Shown here in pieces: positions 25,137 through 32,612 of a stretch of DNA of 32,692 nucleotides. A program made the translations under genes and the position numbers. The stretch is from Alphaproteobacteria bacterium UBA7691. GTDB lineage: Bacteria; Pseudomonadota; Alphaproteobacteria; Ferrovibrionales; Ferrovibrionaceae. The notes beneath the pieces are model-generated. The model saw only the letters and a program-made list of their open reading frames with translations. It searched no databases and was not told the DNA's origin. The stretch lies in assembly GCA_002482765.1 (NCBI GenBank), contig DLGP01000151.1, positions 1 through 32,692 on the forward strand, in the 5' to 3' direction. How positions within the stretch are numbered: the first letter of the stretch is position 1; each line of letters starts with the position of its first letter.

Positions 25137-26462
25137 TTTGCCGACACAAAATTCGGAGAAAATGACGTCGAGCAAAGCCTCGATATCAACCTGTCCCGTC
25201 AACCGCCCTAGAGCTAGTGACGCTTGTCTTAGATATTCGGCTGCAATCTCCAACCCACCGGCCGTCGACTTCTGCAGGGCTTCATCGATCGACCGGAGAC
25301 AGGAAGTGAGTTCCTCCCGGTGTCGCTCCCGCGACGGTACCGCAAGTCCGCCGTGTCCGGCAAGATCGGGAAGGTAGCCTTTGATGGCATCGAGAAGCTC
25401 CGAAACACCCTGACCGCTTCGCGTCGAGATCGCAAACGACCCGTCCGCTACGTTATTCACGTCGGCTAGGTCCGCCTTGGAACGCACCGCGATGACAGGC
25501 ACTGTCAATTCCTTGACGAATTCCCCACTGTCTTTATCGCTTCCCGCCTCTCGAACCCAAAGCACTAAGTCGGCGTGCTGCATCGCCTTCTGCGCCCGCC
25601 GAATGCCTTCGATTTCGACTAACTCCTCGGTCTCTCGAAGTCCGGCCGTATCATAGAAGTGGACAACATAGCCATCCAGGTCGATGTCGATAGTCAATAT
25701 ATCACGCGTCGTTCCGGGTACATCCGTCACGATCGCCAGTTCTCGTCGTGCTAAATAATTGATAAGGCTTGATTTTCCGACATTTGGCGCACCGGCGATG
25801 ACCACTTTCAAGCCATCCCTTACAACCTCTCCGGCCCGCGCCATCTGAGTATGATCCGCAAGTTCCTGGCGCAATACCTTCATGTCCGACCATATCGTTT
25901 CCGAAACAGAACCGGGCACGTCATCTTCGTCAGCAAAATCAAGTTCCGCTTCGATCATCGCGCGCGCAAAGGTCAGTCGTTTCGACCAACTGGCATAAAG
26001 CGCCGCAACGCCGCCCTCGGCGTGTTCCAGCGCCAACCGCCGCTGCATCTCGGTCTGCGCAGCGATGAGGTCCGACAGGCCTTCGGCAGCCGTCAGGTCC
26101 AGCTTGCCGTTCTGGAATGCCCGCCTTGAAAACTCCCCTGCATCCGCCTGACGCAGCCCCTCCATCGCCTTCAGGCAGGTAACTACGGCCGCCACCGTTG
26201 CTCTCCCGCCATGGAGGTGCAACTCAACGCAATCCTCGCCGGTGAACGAAGCCGGTCCCGGAAAGTGGAGCACAAGGCCCCGATCGAGCAGCGTGCCAGA
26301 AGAATCGCGAAAAGAACGCAAGGCCGCGATGCGGGGCTCCGGGATAGGCCCGACCAGGGCTTCGGCTGCAGTCCGACTGGCAGGCCCACTCAGGCGGATC
26401 ACGGCCACGCCAGAGGGCAGGGCGCCGCTCGACAGCGCGTAGATCGTATCAATGGCGTTCAT
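25134..26462 (-). CDS. mnmE: tRNA modification GTPase MnmE (TrmE)
   Basis: A 442-residue GTPase that forms a complex with MnmG for wobble-uridine modification. The N-terminal folate-binding domain starts with DTIYALSSGALPSGVAVIRLSG. The G domain inserted in the helical domain has P-loop GAPNVGKSS (about residues 222-230) and the switch region TDVPGTTRD. The C-terminus ends in the family CxGK motif (FCVGK), showing that the gene is complete. The ATG at 26462 is chosen; an upstream in-frame start at 26567 adds 35 residues with no family similarity. It is the first gene of the mnmE-mnmG-rsmG-parA-parB run, downstream of rho on the same strand. Confidence 0.96.
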   Translation of the reverse strand: MNAIDTIYALSSGALPSGVAVIRLSGPASRTAAEALVGPIPEPRIAALRSFRDSSGTLLDRGLVLHFPGPASFTGEDCVELHLHGGRATVAAVVTCLKAMEGLRQADAGEFSRRAFQNGKLDLTAAEGLSDLIAAQTEMQRRLALEHAEGGVAALYASWSKRLTFARAMIEAELDFADEDDVPGSVSETIWSDMKVLRQELADHTQMARAGEVVRDGLKVVIAGAPNVGKSSLINYLARRELAIVTDVPGTTRDILTIDIDLDGYVVHFYDTAGLRETEELVEIEGIRRAQKAMQHADLVLWVREAGSDKDSGEFVKELTVPVIAVRSKADLADVNNVADGSFAISTRSGQGVSELLDAIKGYLPDLAGHGGLAVPSRERHREELTSCLRSIDEALQKSTAGGLEIAAEYLRQASLALGRLTGQVDIEALLDVIFSEFCVGK

Positions 26463-26592
26463 AACAGTTTGCGATCCAACGGCGACGTCAGGACATCCCG
26501 GCTTTGGGGGAGCGCAGGTATATGATCTCGTCTTGCGAGTCCAGCAATCACCCGCATCTCCTTGCAATCCGACAACGAGGCGTAAACACGAA

Positions 26593-26624
26593 ACCGCCGC
26601 GGCATCGGACGACGTCGCGGCGGT
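26593..26624 (-). terminator. Candidate terminator downstream of rho
   Basis: Stem ACCGCCGCG (26593-26601) and CGCGGCGGT (26616-26624) with a 14-base loop. On the minus strand it is followed by TTTCGTGTTT, a weak T-rich tract. It would separate rho from mnmE within the 188-base spacer, which otherwise shows nothing recognisable. Confidence 0.5.
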
Positions 26625-26650
26625 CAGAGAGGAGAATCCGGCTAAGGAAA

Positions 26651-28000
26651 TCAGGTGTTCATCGAGTCGAAGAAATCGCCATTGGTCTTCGTCTGCTTCA
26701 GTTTGTCGATCAGGAACTCGATCGCATCCGTCGTTCCCATCGGAGCGAGAATCCGGCGAAGGACGAAGATCTTCTGCAGGTCCTGACGCGGGACCAGCAG
26801 GTCTTCCTTGCGGGTGCCGGACTTCAGGATATCCATCGCAGGGAAGATGCGCTTGTCCGCCACCTTGCGGTCGAGCACGATTTCCGAGTTGCCGGTACCC
26901 TTGAACTCTTCGAAGATGACTTCATCCATGCGGCTGCCGGTATCGATCAGCGCCGTCGCGATGATGGTCAGCGAACCGCCCTCCTCGATATTGCGCGCCG
27001 CACCGAAGAACCGCTTCGGGCGCTGCAAGGCATTGGCATCCACACCGCCGGTCAGCACCTTGCCGGAAGACGGCACCACGGTGTTATAGGCGCGCGCCAG
27101 ACGGGTGATGCTATCCAGCAGGATCACCACATCGCGCTTGTGTTCCACCAGGCGCTTGGCCTTTTCCAGCACCATTTCAGTAACCTGCACATGGCGCGAG
27201 GCCGGCTCGTCGAAGGTGGAGGAGATCACCTCGCCCTTCACCGTGCGCTGCATGTCAGTGACTTCCTCGGGCCGCTCGTCGATCAGCAGCACGATGAGGT
27301 AGACTTCCGGGTGATTGGCGCTGATGGCATGCGCGATATTCTGCAACAGCATGGTCTTGCCGGTGCGCGGCGGCGCCACGATCAGGGCGCGCTGGCCCTT
27401 GCCCTGCGGCGAGATCAGGTCGATGACACGCGAGGATATATCCTTCTTCGGCGCCGACGTGATCAGCTTTTCGCGCTTGCTCGATTCACCACGGGTCTTG
27501 ATCGTCGGCGTCTTGGCCACCGCCGGCGCCGGCTCGGCTTCCTCGCTCGGCGGCAATTCCATCTTCAGCCGCTCATTCGGATAAAGCGGCGTCAGATTAT
27601 CAAAATGCACCTTGTGGCGGGTGTTTTCCGGGTCTTCGTAATTGATCGTGTTGACCTTGAGCAGCGCAAAATAGCGCTCGCCATCCTTCGGCGCCCGGAT
27701 GGTGCCTTCGATGGTGTCGCCGGTGCGCAGGCCGAAACGGCGAATCTGATTCGGGCTGACATAGATGTCATCCGGCCCGGCGAGGTAATTGGCCTGGGCC
27801 GAGCGCAGGAAGCCGAAGCCATCCTGCAACACTTCCAGCACACCTTCGCCGGTGATTTCCAGGTCGCGATCAGCGAGCTGCTTGAGGATGGCGAACATCA
27901 TGTCCTGCTTGCGCAGGGTGGAGGCGTTCTCGATCTCCAGCTCCTCGGCGAAAGCGAGCAGATCGGTGGGCGATTTGGTCTTGAGTTCTTGCAGATTCAT
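26651..28000 (-). CDS. rho: Transcription termination factor Rho (possibly chimeric)
   Basis: A 449-residue hexameric RNA helicase. The N-terminal helical and cold-shock RNA-binding regions (LQELKTKSPTDLLAFAEE, then DGFGFLRS) are followed by the ATPase core with P-loop APPRTGKTMLL (about 209-219), Walker B VVILLDSITR (291-300) and the conserved C-terminus ending FFDSMNT. The start at MNLQELK fits the family; 49 upstream in-frame residues do not. Residues about 150-187 form a Pro/Ala/Lys-rich linker that I do not recall from Rhizobiaceae Rho, and the core reads DLISPQGKGQRALIVAPP rather than the rhizobial form I know. Codon choice shifts along the gene, with GTG-rich 5' two-thirds and a GTC-richer 3' end. 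See the finding on a junction. Confidence 0.96.
   Translation of the reverse strand: MNLQELKTKSPTDLLAFAEELEIENASTLRKQDMMFAILKQLADRDLEITGEGVLEVLQDGFGFLRSAQANYLAGPDDIYVSPNQIRRFGLRTGDTIEGTIRAPKDGERYFALLKVNTINYEDPENTRHKVHFDNLTPLYPNERLKMELPPSEEAEPAPAVAKTPTIKTRGESSKREKLITSAPKKDISSRVIDLISPQGKGQRALIVAPPRTGKTMLLQNIAHAISANHPEVYLIVLLIDERPEEVTDMQRTVKGEVISSTFDEPASRHVQVTEMVLEKAKRLVEHKRDVVILLDSITRLARAYNTVVPSSGKVLTGGVDANALQRPKRFFGAARNIEEGGSLTIIATALIDTGSRMDEVIFEEFKGTGNSEIVLDRKVADKRIFPAMDILKSGTRKEDLLVPRQDLQKIFVLRRILAPMGTTDAIEFLIDKLKQTKTNGDFFDSMNT
26750..27100. other. Inferred junction between two alphaproteobacterial backgrounds
   Basis: This span is the most conserved part of rho (residues about 300-417). 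Left of it, gene order and codon choice are Rhizobiaceae-like; right of it, the Rho linker, neighbouring genes and codon choice are not. The precise point cannot be placed by eye because the protein is nearly invariant here. Confidence 0.5.
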
Positions 28001-28207
28001 GGCGGATTCGCGGAGCCTTGGATTTTTTGACCAGGAAAAGACATGTTGGTCGGGAGATTTGGGCGCCGCGGGAATGCAGGGAAACGCGACTGCCAGGTGG
28101 AGGAACCTATAGGCTGCGGCAGGGACCGGCGCTAGGGCAGAAAGCACAAAGGCAGGAAACGCGGCGCAAGGCCTGGACCGACCCGCAGAAACGGGGCCGA
28201 TGCGGGG

Positions 28208-28243
28208 GAAATAGCAATGGTGGCCGCGCTTGTCAAGCGCGGC
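28208..28243 (-). promoter_or_regulatory. Candidate rho promoter overlapped by an inverted repeat
   Basis: On the minus strand TTGACA (28236-28231) and TATTTC (28213-28208) are separated by 17 bases; the -35 is perfect consensus. A perfect inverted repeat with 10-base arms and a 1-base centre (28223-28243) covers the -35. The predicted transcript would have a leader of about 200 bases before the rho start, in which no other gene is visible. The repeat could be an operator or the terminator stem of the upstream hupE-like gene, though no T-run follows it. Confidence 0.55.
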
Positions 28244-28264
28244 GCACTAAAGTGATACGCGAAT

Positions 28265-28864
28265 TCAACCAGCGAGGTTGAGCGCCAGGAAGGCAATACC
28301 GGTCAGGCCGGCAGCCGCGCCGGCCAGGCGACGGGCCAGCAGCGGCCGGGCCGGATCAAGCTTACGCCAGGCCAAAGCGGCACCGGCACAGAGCACAAAC
28401 TGGATCAGCGCCAAGCCGGCCAGATAGCTCAGCAGCGGCGTGGCTTCGGCGCCGACAATGCTTTCGCCAAAGGCATAACCATGGAACAAACCGGCCACCG
28501 CCAGCAAAGCGGCAAAGCCGGCATCACCCAGCGGCATGGCGAGCAGCAGCAGCAGGCCAAGCGCCAGCACCGACAGCGCCACGGCGATTTCGCCACCCGG
28601 CAGGTCAACACCTTGGATATGCAGCAGCGTGCCGGCCAGCGAAGCCAGGATGAAAGCCAGCGGCAGCAGCAGGAAGCGCTGACGAGGCGCGGCGAGCAGG
28701 CCAGCAGCAAGCAGGAAGGCGAGGTGATCGAGGCCGATGATCGGATGGCCCAGACCGGAGAGGAAGCCGGCAGCCAAGCTGTTGGGCAATTGCCCATCCA
28801 TGGCGTGATGCGCGAAAGCAGGCATGGCAAAGAATAGCGTGGGCAAGGCCAGCAAGGCGCGCAT
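28265..28864 (-). CDS. HupE/UreJ family membrane protein, putative metal permease
   Basis: A 199-residue protein with a cleavable signal peptide (MRALLALPTLFFAMPAFA, mature start HHAMDG) and about six hydrophobic segments. The family signature GHPIIGLDHLAFLLAAGLLA (about residues 39-58) and the later FHGYAFGE carry the His and Asp residues expected to bind metal. HupE and UreJ are linked to nickel or cobalt supply for hydrogenase and urease. Here there is no such enzyme, and the divergent neighbours are copper-type proteins, so the metal may differ. The ATG at 28864 is chosen because it starts a clean signal peptide; an upstream in-frame start at 28921 would add Arg-rich residues. Family is confident, substrate unknown. 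Confidence 0.85.
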   Translation of the reverse strand: MRALLALPTLFFAMPAFAHHAMDGQLPNSLAAGFLSGLGHPIIGLDHLAFLLAAGLLAAPRQRFLLLPLAFILASLAGTLLHIQGVDLPGGEIAVALSVLALGLLLLLAMPLGDAGFAALLAVAGLFHGYAFGESIVGAEATPLLSYLAGLALIQFVLCAGAALAWRKLDPARPLLARRLAGAAAGLTGIAFLALNLAG

Positions 28865-28892
28865 GGATTTTCTCCGTCTATATGGTGCGGCA

Positions 28893-28921
28893 AGGCTAGC
28901 CGCTCCCGCCAGCCGCGTCAA
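28893..28921 (-). promoter_or_regulatory. Candidate promoter of the hupE-like gene
   Basis: On the minus strand TTGACG (28921-28916) and TAGCCT (28898-28893) are 17 bases apart, about 29 bases upstream of the start codon. The -35 is good and the -10 is poor. A second AT-rich TATAGA stretch lies nearer the gene. Confidence 0.3.
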
Positions 28922-28992
28922 ACGCTAGCGCTGTATACACTGCGACTTCCTGTCGCTTGTGTCGCTGCGCTGAAAGTTGTTACTTCTGCGCC

Positions 28993-29430
28993 ATGCTGCC
29001 GCTATCCAGCTCCGCCCTTCAGACCCCGCGCCATCGCCTGATGGCGTGGCTGGGCCTGCTGGCCTTGCTGTTCCACAGCCTGCTGCCGCTGACCTATCAC
29101 AGCCTGCAACAGCGCAATGCGGCCAATGCCGGTTTTGACAGTATTGTGATCTGTACCGTCTATGGCATGCGCACGATCCAGATCGGCGCCGATGGCCAGC
29201 CACTGGCGGCGGATGAAAGCCCGGATCAGAACGGCAAGGGCCAGTCGGCGGCGCGGTATTGCCCGATCTGCCTCGGCGCGCAGCAGGGCGTTGCCATCCT
29301 GCCGGCGCTGCCGCTGCTGGCCGTGCCGGTGCTGCTGGAAATCCTGCGCCATTCGGTGTGGTCGGCCGCGCCGCCGCCGGACCTGACACAACAACGCCCC
29401 CGGGCACGCGGCCCACCCGCCAGCCTCTGA
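28993..29430 (+). CDS. DUF2946 family membrane protein
   Basis: A 145-residue protein with one hydrophobic segment at about residues 17-33 and a second near 100-117. Conserved cysteines lie between them: Cys54 in VICT and the pair Cys90-x-x-Cys93 in YCPICLG. These ICT and CPxC features are the DUF2946 hallmark. The family is often found beside copper genes and TonB receptors, but its biochemical role is unknown; a metal-binding periplasmic loop is an inference. The ATG at 28993 gives a normal length; a start 36 bases upstream would add a Cys-rich stretch not seen in the family. It is divergent from the hupE-like gene and lies 62 bases upstream of the YcnI-PCuAC gene, probably as the first gene of an operon. 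Confidence 0.8.
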   Translation: MLPLSSSALQTPRHRLMAWLGLLALLFHSLLPLTYHSLQQRNAANAGFDSIVICTVYGMRTIQIGADGQPLAADESPDQNGKGQSAARYCPICLGAQQGVAILPALPLLAVPVLLEILRHSVWSAAPPPDLTQQRPRARGPPASL

Positions 29431-29492
29431 ACCTGCATTCGCTGCGCCGCTTGTCTGTCGGCGCAACTGCTTCGTTTCAGAGGATTCTCACC

Positions 29493-30452
29493 ATGACATT
29501 CAAATTCCATGGCGGCGCCAGCGCCGCTTTCCTATCTGCCCTGCTGCTGAGCCACACGGCCGGCGCCCATGTGGTGGCCGATCCGGCCGAGGGCGCTGCC
29601 GGCAGCTATTTCCGCACGGCTTTGCGGGTTGGCCATGGCTGCGGCACTTCGCCCACCACGGCGCTGAAGGTTTTGCTGCCCGAGGGCCTCACCATTGTGC
29701 GGCCGCAGGCCAAGCCGGGCTGGCAGATCGAAATCGAAAACACCAAACTGGCGCAGCCGGTGGATGCAGGCCATGGCCGCAAAACCGATACCGTGACCAG
29801 CACCATCACCTGGCGCGGCGGCAACCTGCCGAACGAACAATTTGATGAATTCGGCCTCAGCCTGAAACTGCCGGAACAGGCCGGCAAGCAACTCTGGCTC
29901 AAAGTGATCCAGACCTGCGCCAGCGGCGAGTTACGCTGGGAGCAGATTCCGGCCGCCGGCCAAAACGCCCATGCACTGGAACGCCCGGCGGCGCTGATCC
30001 GGATTGCCGATGGCAATACTGGCGGCAAGGCAGCGGCCAGCATCGGCATGATGCGGATTGAACAGCCCTTCGCCCGCGCCACCCCGGCCAAGATGGGCGG
30101 CGCCTTCATGACCCTGGTGAATACCGGTGCCGGCAGCGACAAGTTGCTGAAAGCCGCCTCGCCGGTGGCCGAAAGCGTGGAATTGCATACGCATATCAAG
30201 GAAGGCGATGTGATGCGGATGCGCGCTGTGCCGCATATCGAGATTGCCGGCCAGGGCCGCACCGCGCTGGAGCCGGGCAGCTATCATGTGATGCTGATCG
30301 GGCTGAAACAGCCATTGAAGGAAGGCGCCAGCTTCCCGCTGACACTGACTTTTGAGCAGGCTGGCAGCGTGACGCTGAATGTGCCGGTGGTGAAGCCCGG
30401 CGGCAGCGCCGAAGCCGATGGCCATGCCGGCCACGGCGGCCACAAGCACTAA
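29493..30452 (+). CDS. Secreted YcnI (DUF1775) - PCuAC (DUF461) fusion, periplasmic copper-binding protein
   Basis: A 319-residue two-domain protein. The signal peptide ends after Ala25, so the mature protein begins with His26, the residue that binds Cu(II) through a histidine brace in YcnI proteins. The YcnI domain covers about residues 26-170 (RVGHGCGTSPTTALKV, KPGWQIEIE, TWRGGNLP). A PCuAC domain follows at about 185-305 and carries the copper motif HX10MX21HXM exactly: His232, Met243, His265 and Met267. The tail DGHAGHGGHKH is His-rich. PCuAC proteins deliver Cu(I) to the CuA site of cytochrome oxidase. The start at 29493 gives a clear signal peptide, while an upstream frame start at 29259 does not. 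The two families are usually separate genes or fused in some alphaproteobacteria. Confidence 0.9.
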   Translation: MTFKFHGGASAAFLSALLLSHTAGAHVVADPAEGAAGSYFRTALRVGHGCGTSPTTALKVLLPEGLTIVRPQAKPGWQIEIENTKLAQPVDAGHGRKTDTVTSTITWRGGNLPNEQFDEFGLSLKLPEQAGKQLWLKVIQTCASGELRWEQIPAAGQNAHALERPAALIRIADGNTGGKAAASIGMMRIEQPFARATPAKMGGAFMTLVNTGAGSDKLLKAASPVAESVELHTHIKEGDVMRMRAVPHIEIAGQGRTALEPGSYHVMLIGLKQPLKEGASFPLTLTFEQAGSVTLNVPVVKPGGSAEADGHAGHGGHKH

Positions 30453-30490
30453 AAACAGCTTAAAAATATTCTTTCTGGGGAATTCACGCC

Positions 30491-32611
30491 ATGAATCCGT
30501 CCTCTATCCGCGCGCGCGTCGAAAAGACGCTGCCGCGCCTCGCCCTTGCCTTGTTTGCTTCCGCCAGCCTGCTGGCGCTGTTCAGCGGCATGGCGCGCAG
30601 CCAGACCACCACGCTGCCCGCCGTGACCGTGCAGGGCCAGGCTGAAACCGACAGTCTGACCACACCGGATGAAACCGAGGCCCGGCGCAATCTGGAGAAA
30701 ATTCCAGGCGCAGTGGCTTTTGTCACTGAAGCGGAAATTCGCGAGGGCCGCAGCGCCACGGTGAAAGACCTGCTGGATTATGTGCCCGGCATGTTTGCAC
30801 AGCCGAAATACGGCCAGGAGGATGCCCGCCTCTCGGTGCGCGGTTCCGGCCTGTCGCGCAACTTCCATCTGCGCGGCATACGCCTGCTGCTGGACGGCGT
30901 GCCGATCAATCAAGCCGATGGCGCCGGCGATTTTCAGGAAATCGACCCGCTGGCCTTGCGCTATATCGAAGTCTACAAGGGCGCCAATGCACTACAATTT
31001 GGCGCTGCCGGCCTGGGCGGCGCGGTCAATTACGTTTCCCCCACCGGCCGCAGCAATCCGGGTTTCCTGACCCGGCTGGAAATCGGCTCGTTTGAAACCC
31101 TGCGCACGCAGATTGCCGCCGGCCAGGCCGAGGGCGCTTTTGATTATTATGTCACCGGCAGCTACGGCCATGCTGAAGGCTACCGCGATCATACCGATCA
31201 GGATTATGCGCGCCTGAACGGCAATGTCGGCTATCGCTTTGGCGATGCCGCCGAAACGCGGTTTTACCTGAGCAGCAGCAGCATCAACCAGAAGATCACC
31301 GGCAGCCTGACCCGCAACGCTGCTTTCGCCACACCGGAATCGACGGTGGAAGGCAATTTCGGCCACAACCGCAACAACACCAAACGCGACATCAATTCCG
31401 TGCGCGTTGCCAACAAGACCACCTGGCTGACCGATAACGGCGATTTCACCCTGGGGGTTTATTACGCCAACAAGGAATTGTTCCATCCGGTGATCTTCAG
31501 CCCGTTCTTTGGCATCGTGATTGAGAATGAGGAAAACAATTACGGCGCCTATGCGCGCTACACCCAGAGCGGCCTGCTCTTTGGCAACCGTAACGACCTG
31601 GTGCTGGGGGCGCATTATTTTGGTGGCGTGAACCGCGCCCGCACCTTCAACAATGTTGGCGGCTCACGCGGCGCGCTGGCCAGCGATGCCGACCAGATTT
31701 CCGCCAATGCCGAAATCTATGCCGAGAATGCGCATTATGTGGCACCAACATTGGCTTTGGTCACAGGCGCACAGGGCAGTTTTTCGGAACGTAATCTGGA
31801 GGATAAATTCCTGTCTGATGGGGATAATTCCGGCAGCCGCAATTTCTATGCGGTGAATCCCAAGCTGGGCCTGCGCTGGGATGCCGCCCCGGGCATTCAG
31901 GTTTTTGGCAATCTCAGCCTGGCCAAGGAAGCCCCGCCCTTCTCTGAGCTTGATCCGGCCAGTTCCGGCGCGGGTCTGTTTCCGCTCAAGGCACAGAAAT
32001 CCACCACGCTGGAAATCGGCACACGCGGCAAAAACGGCGATTGGGGCTGGGATGCGGCGCTCTATCGTTCCTGGCTGCGCGATGAAATCCAGCAGCTGCT
32101 GATCGGCACTGGCGACGAGGCGCGCAACCTGGACAAGACAATCCATCAGGGCCTGGAATTAGGCGGCGATTGGGTGGCTTTGCGCAATGCCGTGGCGCAG
32201 GGCGACAGCGTGACCACGCGGCTGGCCTACACCTTCAGCGACTTCCATTTCGACAATGACGCCACCTTCCGCGACAATAAAATCCCCGGCGCGCCACGGC
32301 ATTATCTGCGGGCGGAACTGCGTTATGCCAGTGCCGCCGGCTGGTATGTGGCGCCGAATGTTGAATGGGTGCCGGAGGCCTATCATGTTGACAATGCCAA
32401 CACCACCAAAACGGCGGCTTACGCATTGCTGGGCATGAAGGCCGGGTATGATTATGGCAACGGCCTGAAATTTTTCCTTGATGGCCGCAACCTGCTCGAC
32501 AAGACCTACATCTCCAATGTCAGTGTCATCTCAACCGCCGCCAACGGATCGCTGCTCTACAATCCGGGCGACGGCCGCGCCGTCTATGCCGGCGTGGAAT
32601 GGCGTTTTTGA
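30491..32611 (+). CDS. TonB-dependent outer-membrane receptor
   Basis: A 706-residue protein with a long signal peptide (cleavage near residue 36-37) and a possible TonB box LPAVTVQG (residues 42-49). A plug domain covers about residues 60-165, containing LLDYVPGMFAQPKYGQEDARLSVRGSG, GIRLLLDGVPINQADG and YKGANALQFGAAGLGGAVNY. A 22-strand beta-barrel follows, ending in the aromatic EWRF needed for outer-membrane insertion. It imports a metal chelate or cofactor using the proton motive force via TonB-ExbBD. It starts 38 bases after the YcnI-PCuAC gene, so a copper or copper-complex substrate is inferred from context; a siderophore cannot be excluded. The gene is complete. Confidence 0.92.
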   Translation: MNPSSIRARVEKTLPRLALALFASASLLALFSGMARSQTTTLPAVTVQGQAETDSLTTPDETEARRNLEKIPGAVAFVTEAEIREGRSATVKDLLDYVPGMFAQPKYGQEDARLSVRGSGLSRNFHLRGIRLLLDGVPINQADGAGDFQEIDPLALRYIEVYKGANALQFGAAGLGGAVNYVSPTGRSNPGFLTRLEIGSFETLRTQIAAGQAEGAFDYYVTGSYGHAEGYRDHTDQDYARLNGNVGYRFGDAAETRFYLSSSSINQKITGSLTRNAAFATPESTVEGNFGHNRNNTKRDINSVRVANKTTWLTDNGDFTLGVYYANKELFHPVIFSPFFGIVIENEENNYGAYARYTQSGLLFGNRNDLVLGAHYFGGVNRARTFNNVGGSRGALASDADQISANAEIYAENAHYVAPTLALVTGAQGSFSERNLEDKFLSDGDNSGSRNFYAVNPKLGLRWDAAPGIQVFGNLSLAKEAPPFSELDPASSGAGLFPLKAQKSTTLEIGTRGKNGDWGWDAALYRSWLRDEIQQLLIGTGDEARNLDKTIHQGLELGGDWVALRNAVAQGDSVTTRLAYTFSDFHFDNDATFRDNKIPGAPRHYLRAELRYASAAGWYVAPNVEWVPEAYHVDNANTTKTAAYALLGMKAGYDYGNGLKFFLDGRNLLDKTYISNVSVISTAANGSLLYNPGDGRAVYAGVEWRF

Positions 32612-32612
32612 T

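Noticed and set aside
26504..28030. Plus-strand frame of about 500 codons opposite rho
   Set aside because: Antisense shadow of rho, rich in His, Arg and Asp, with no domain.
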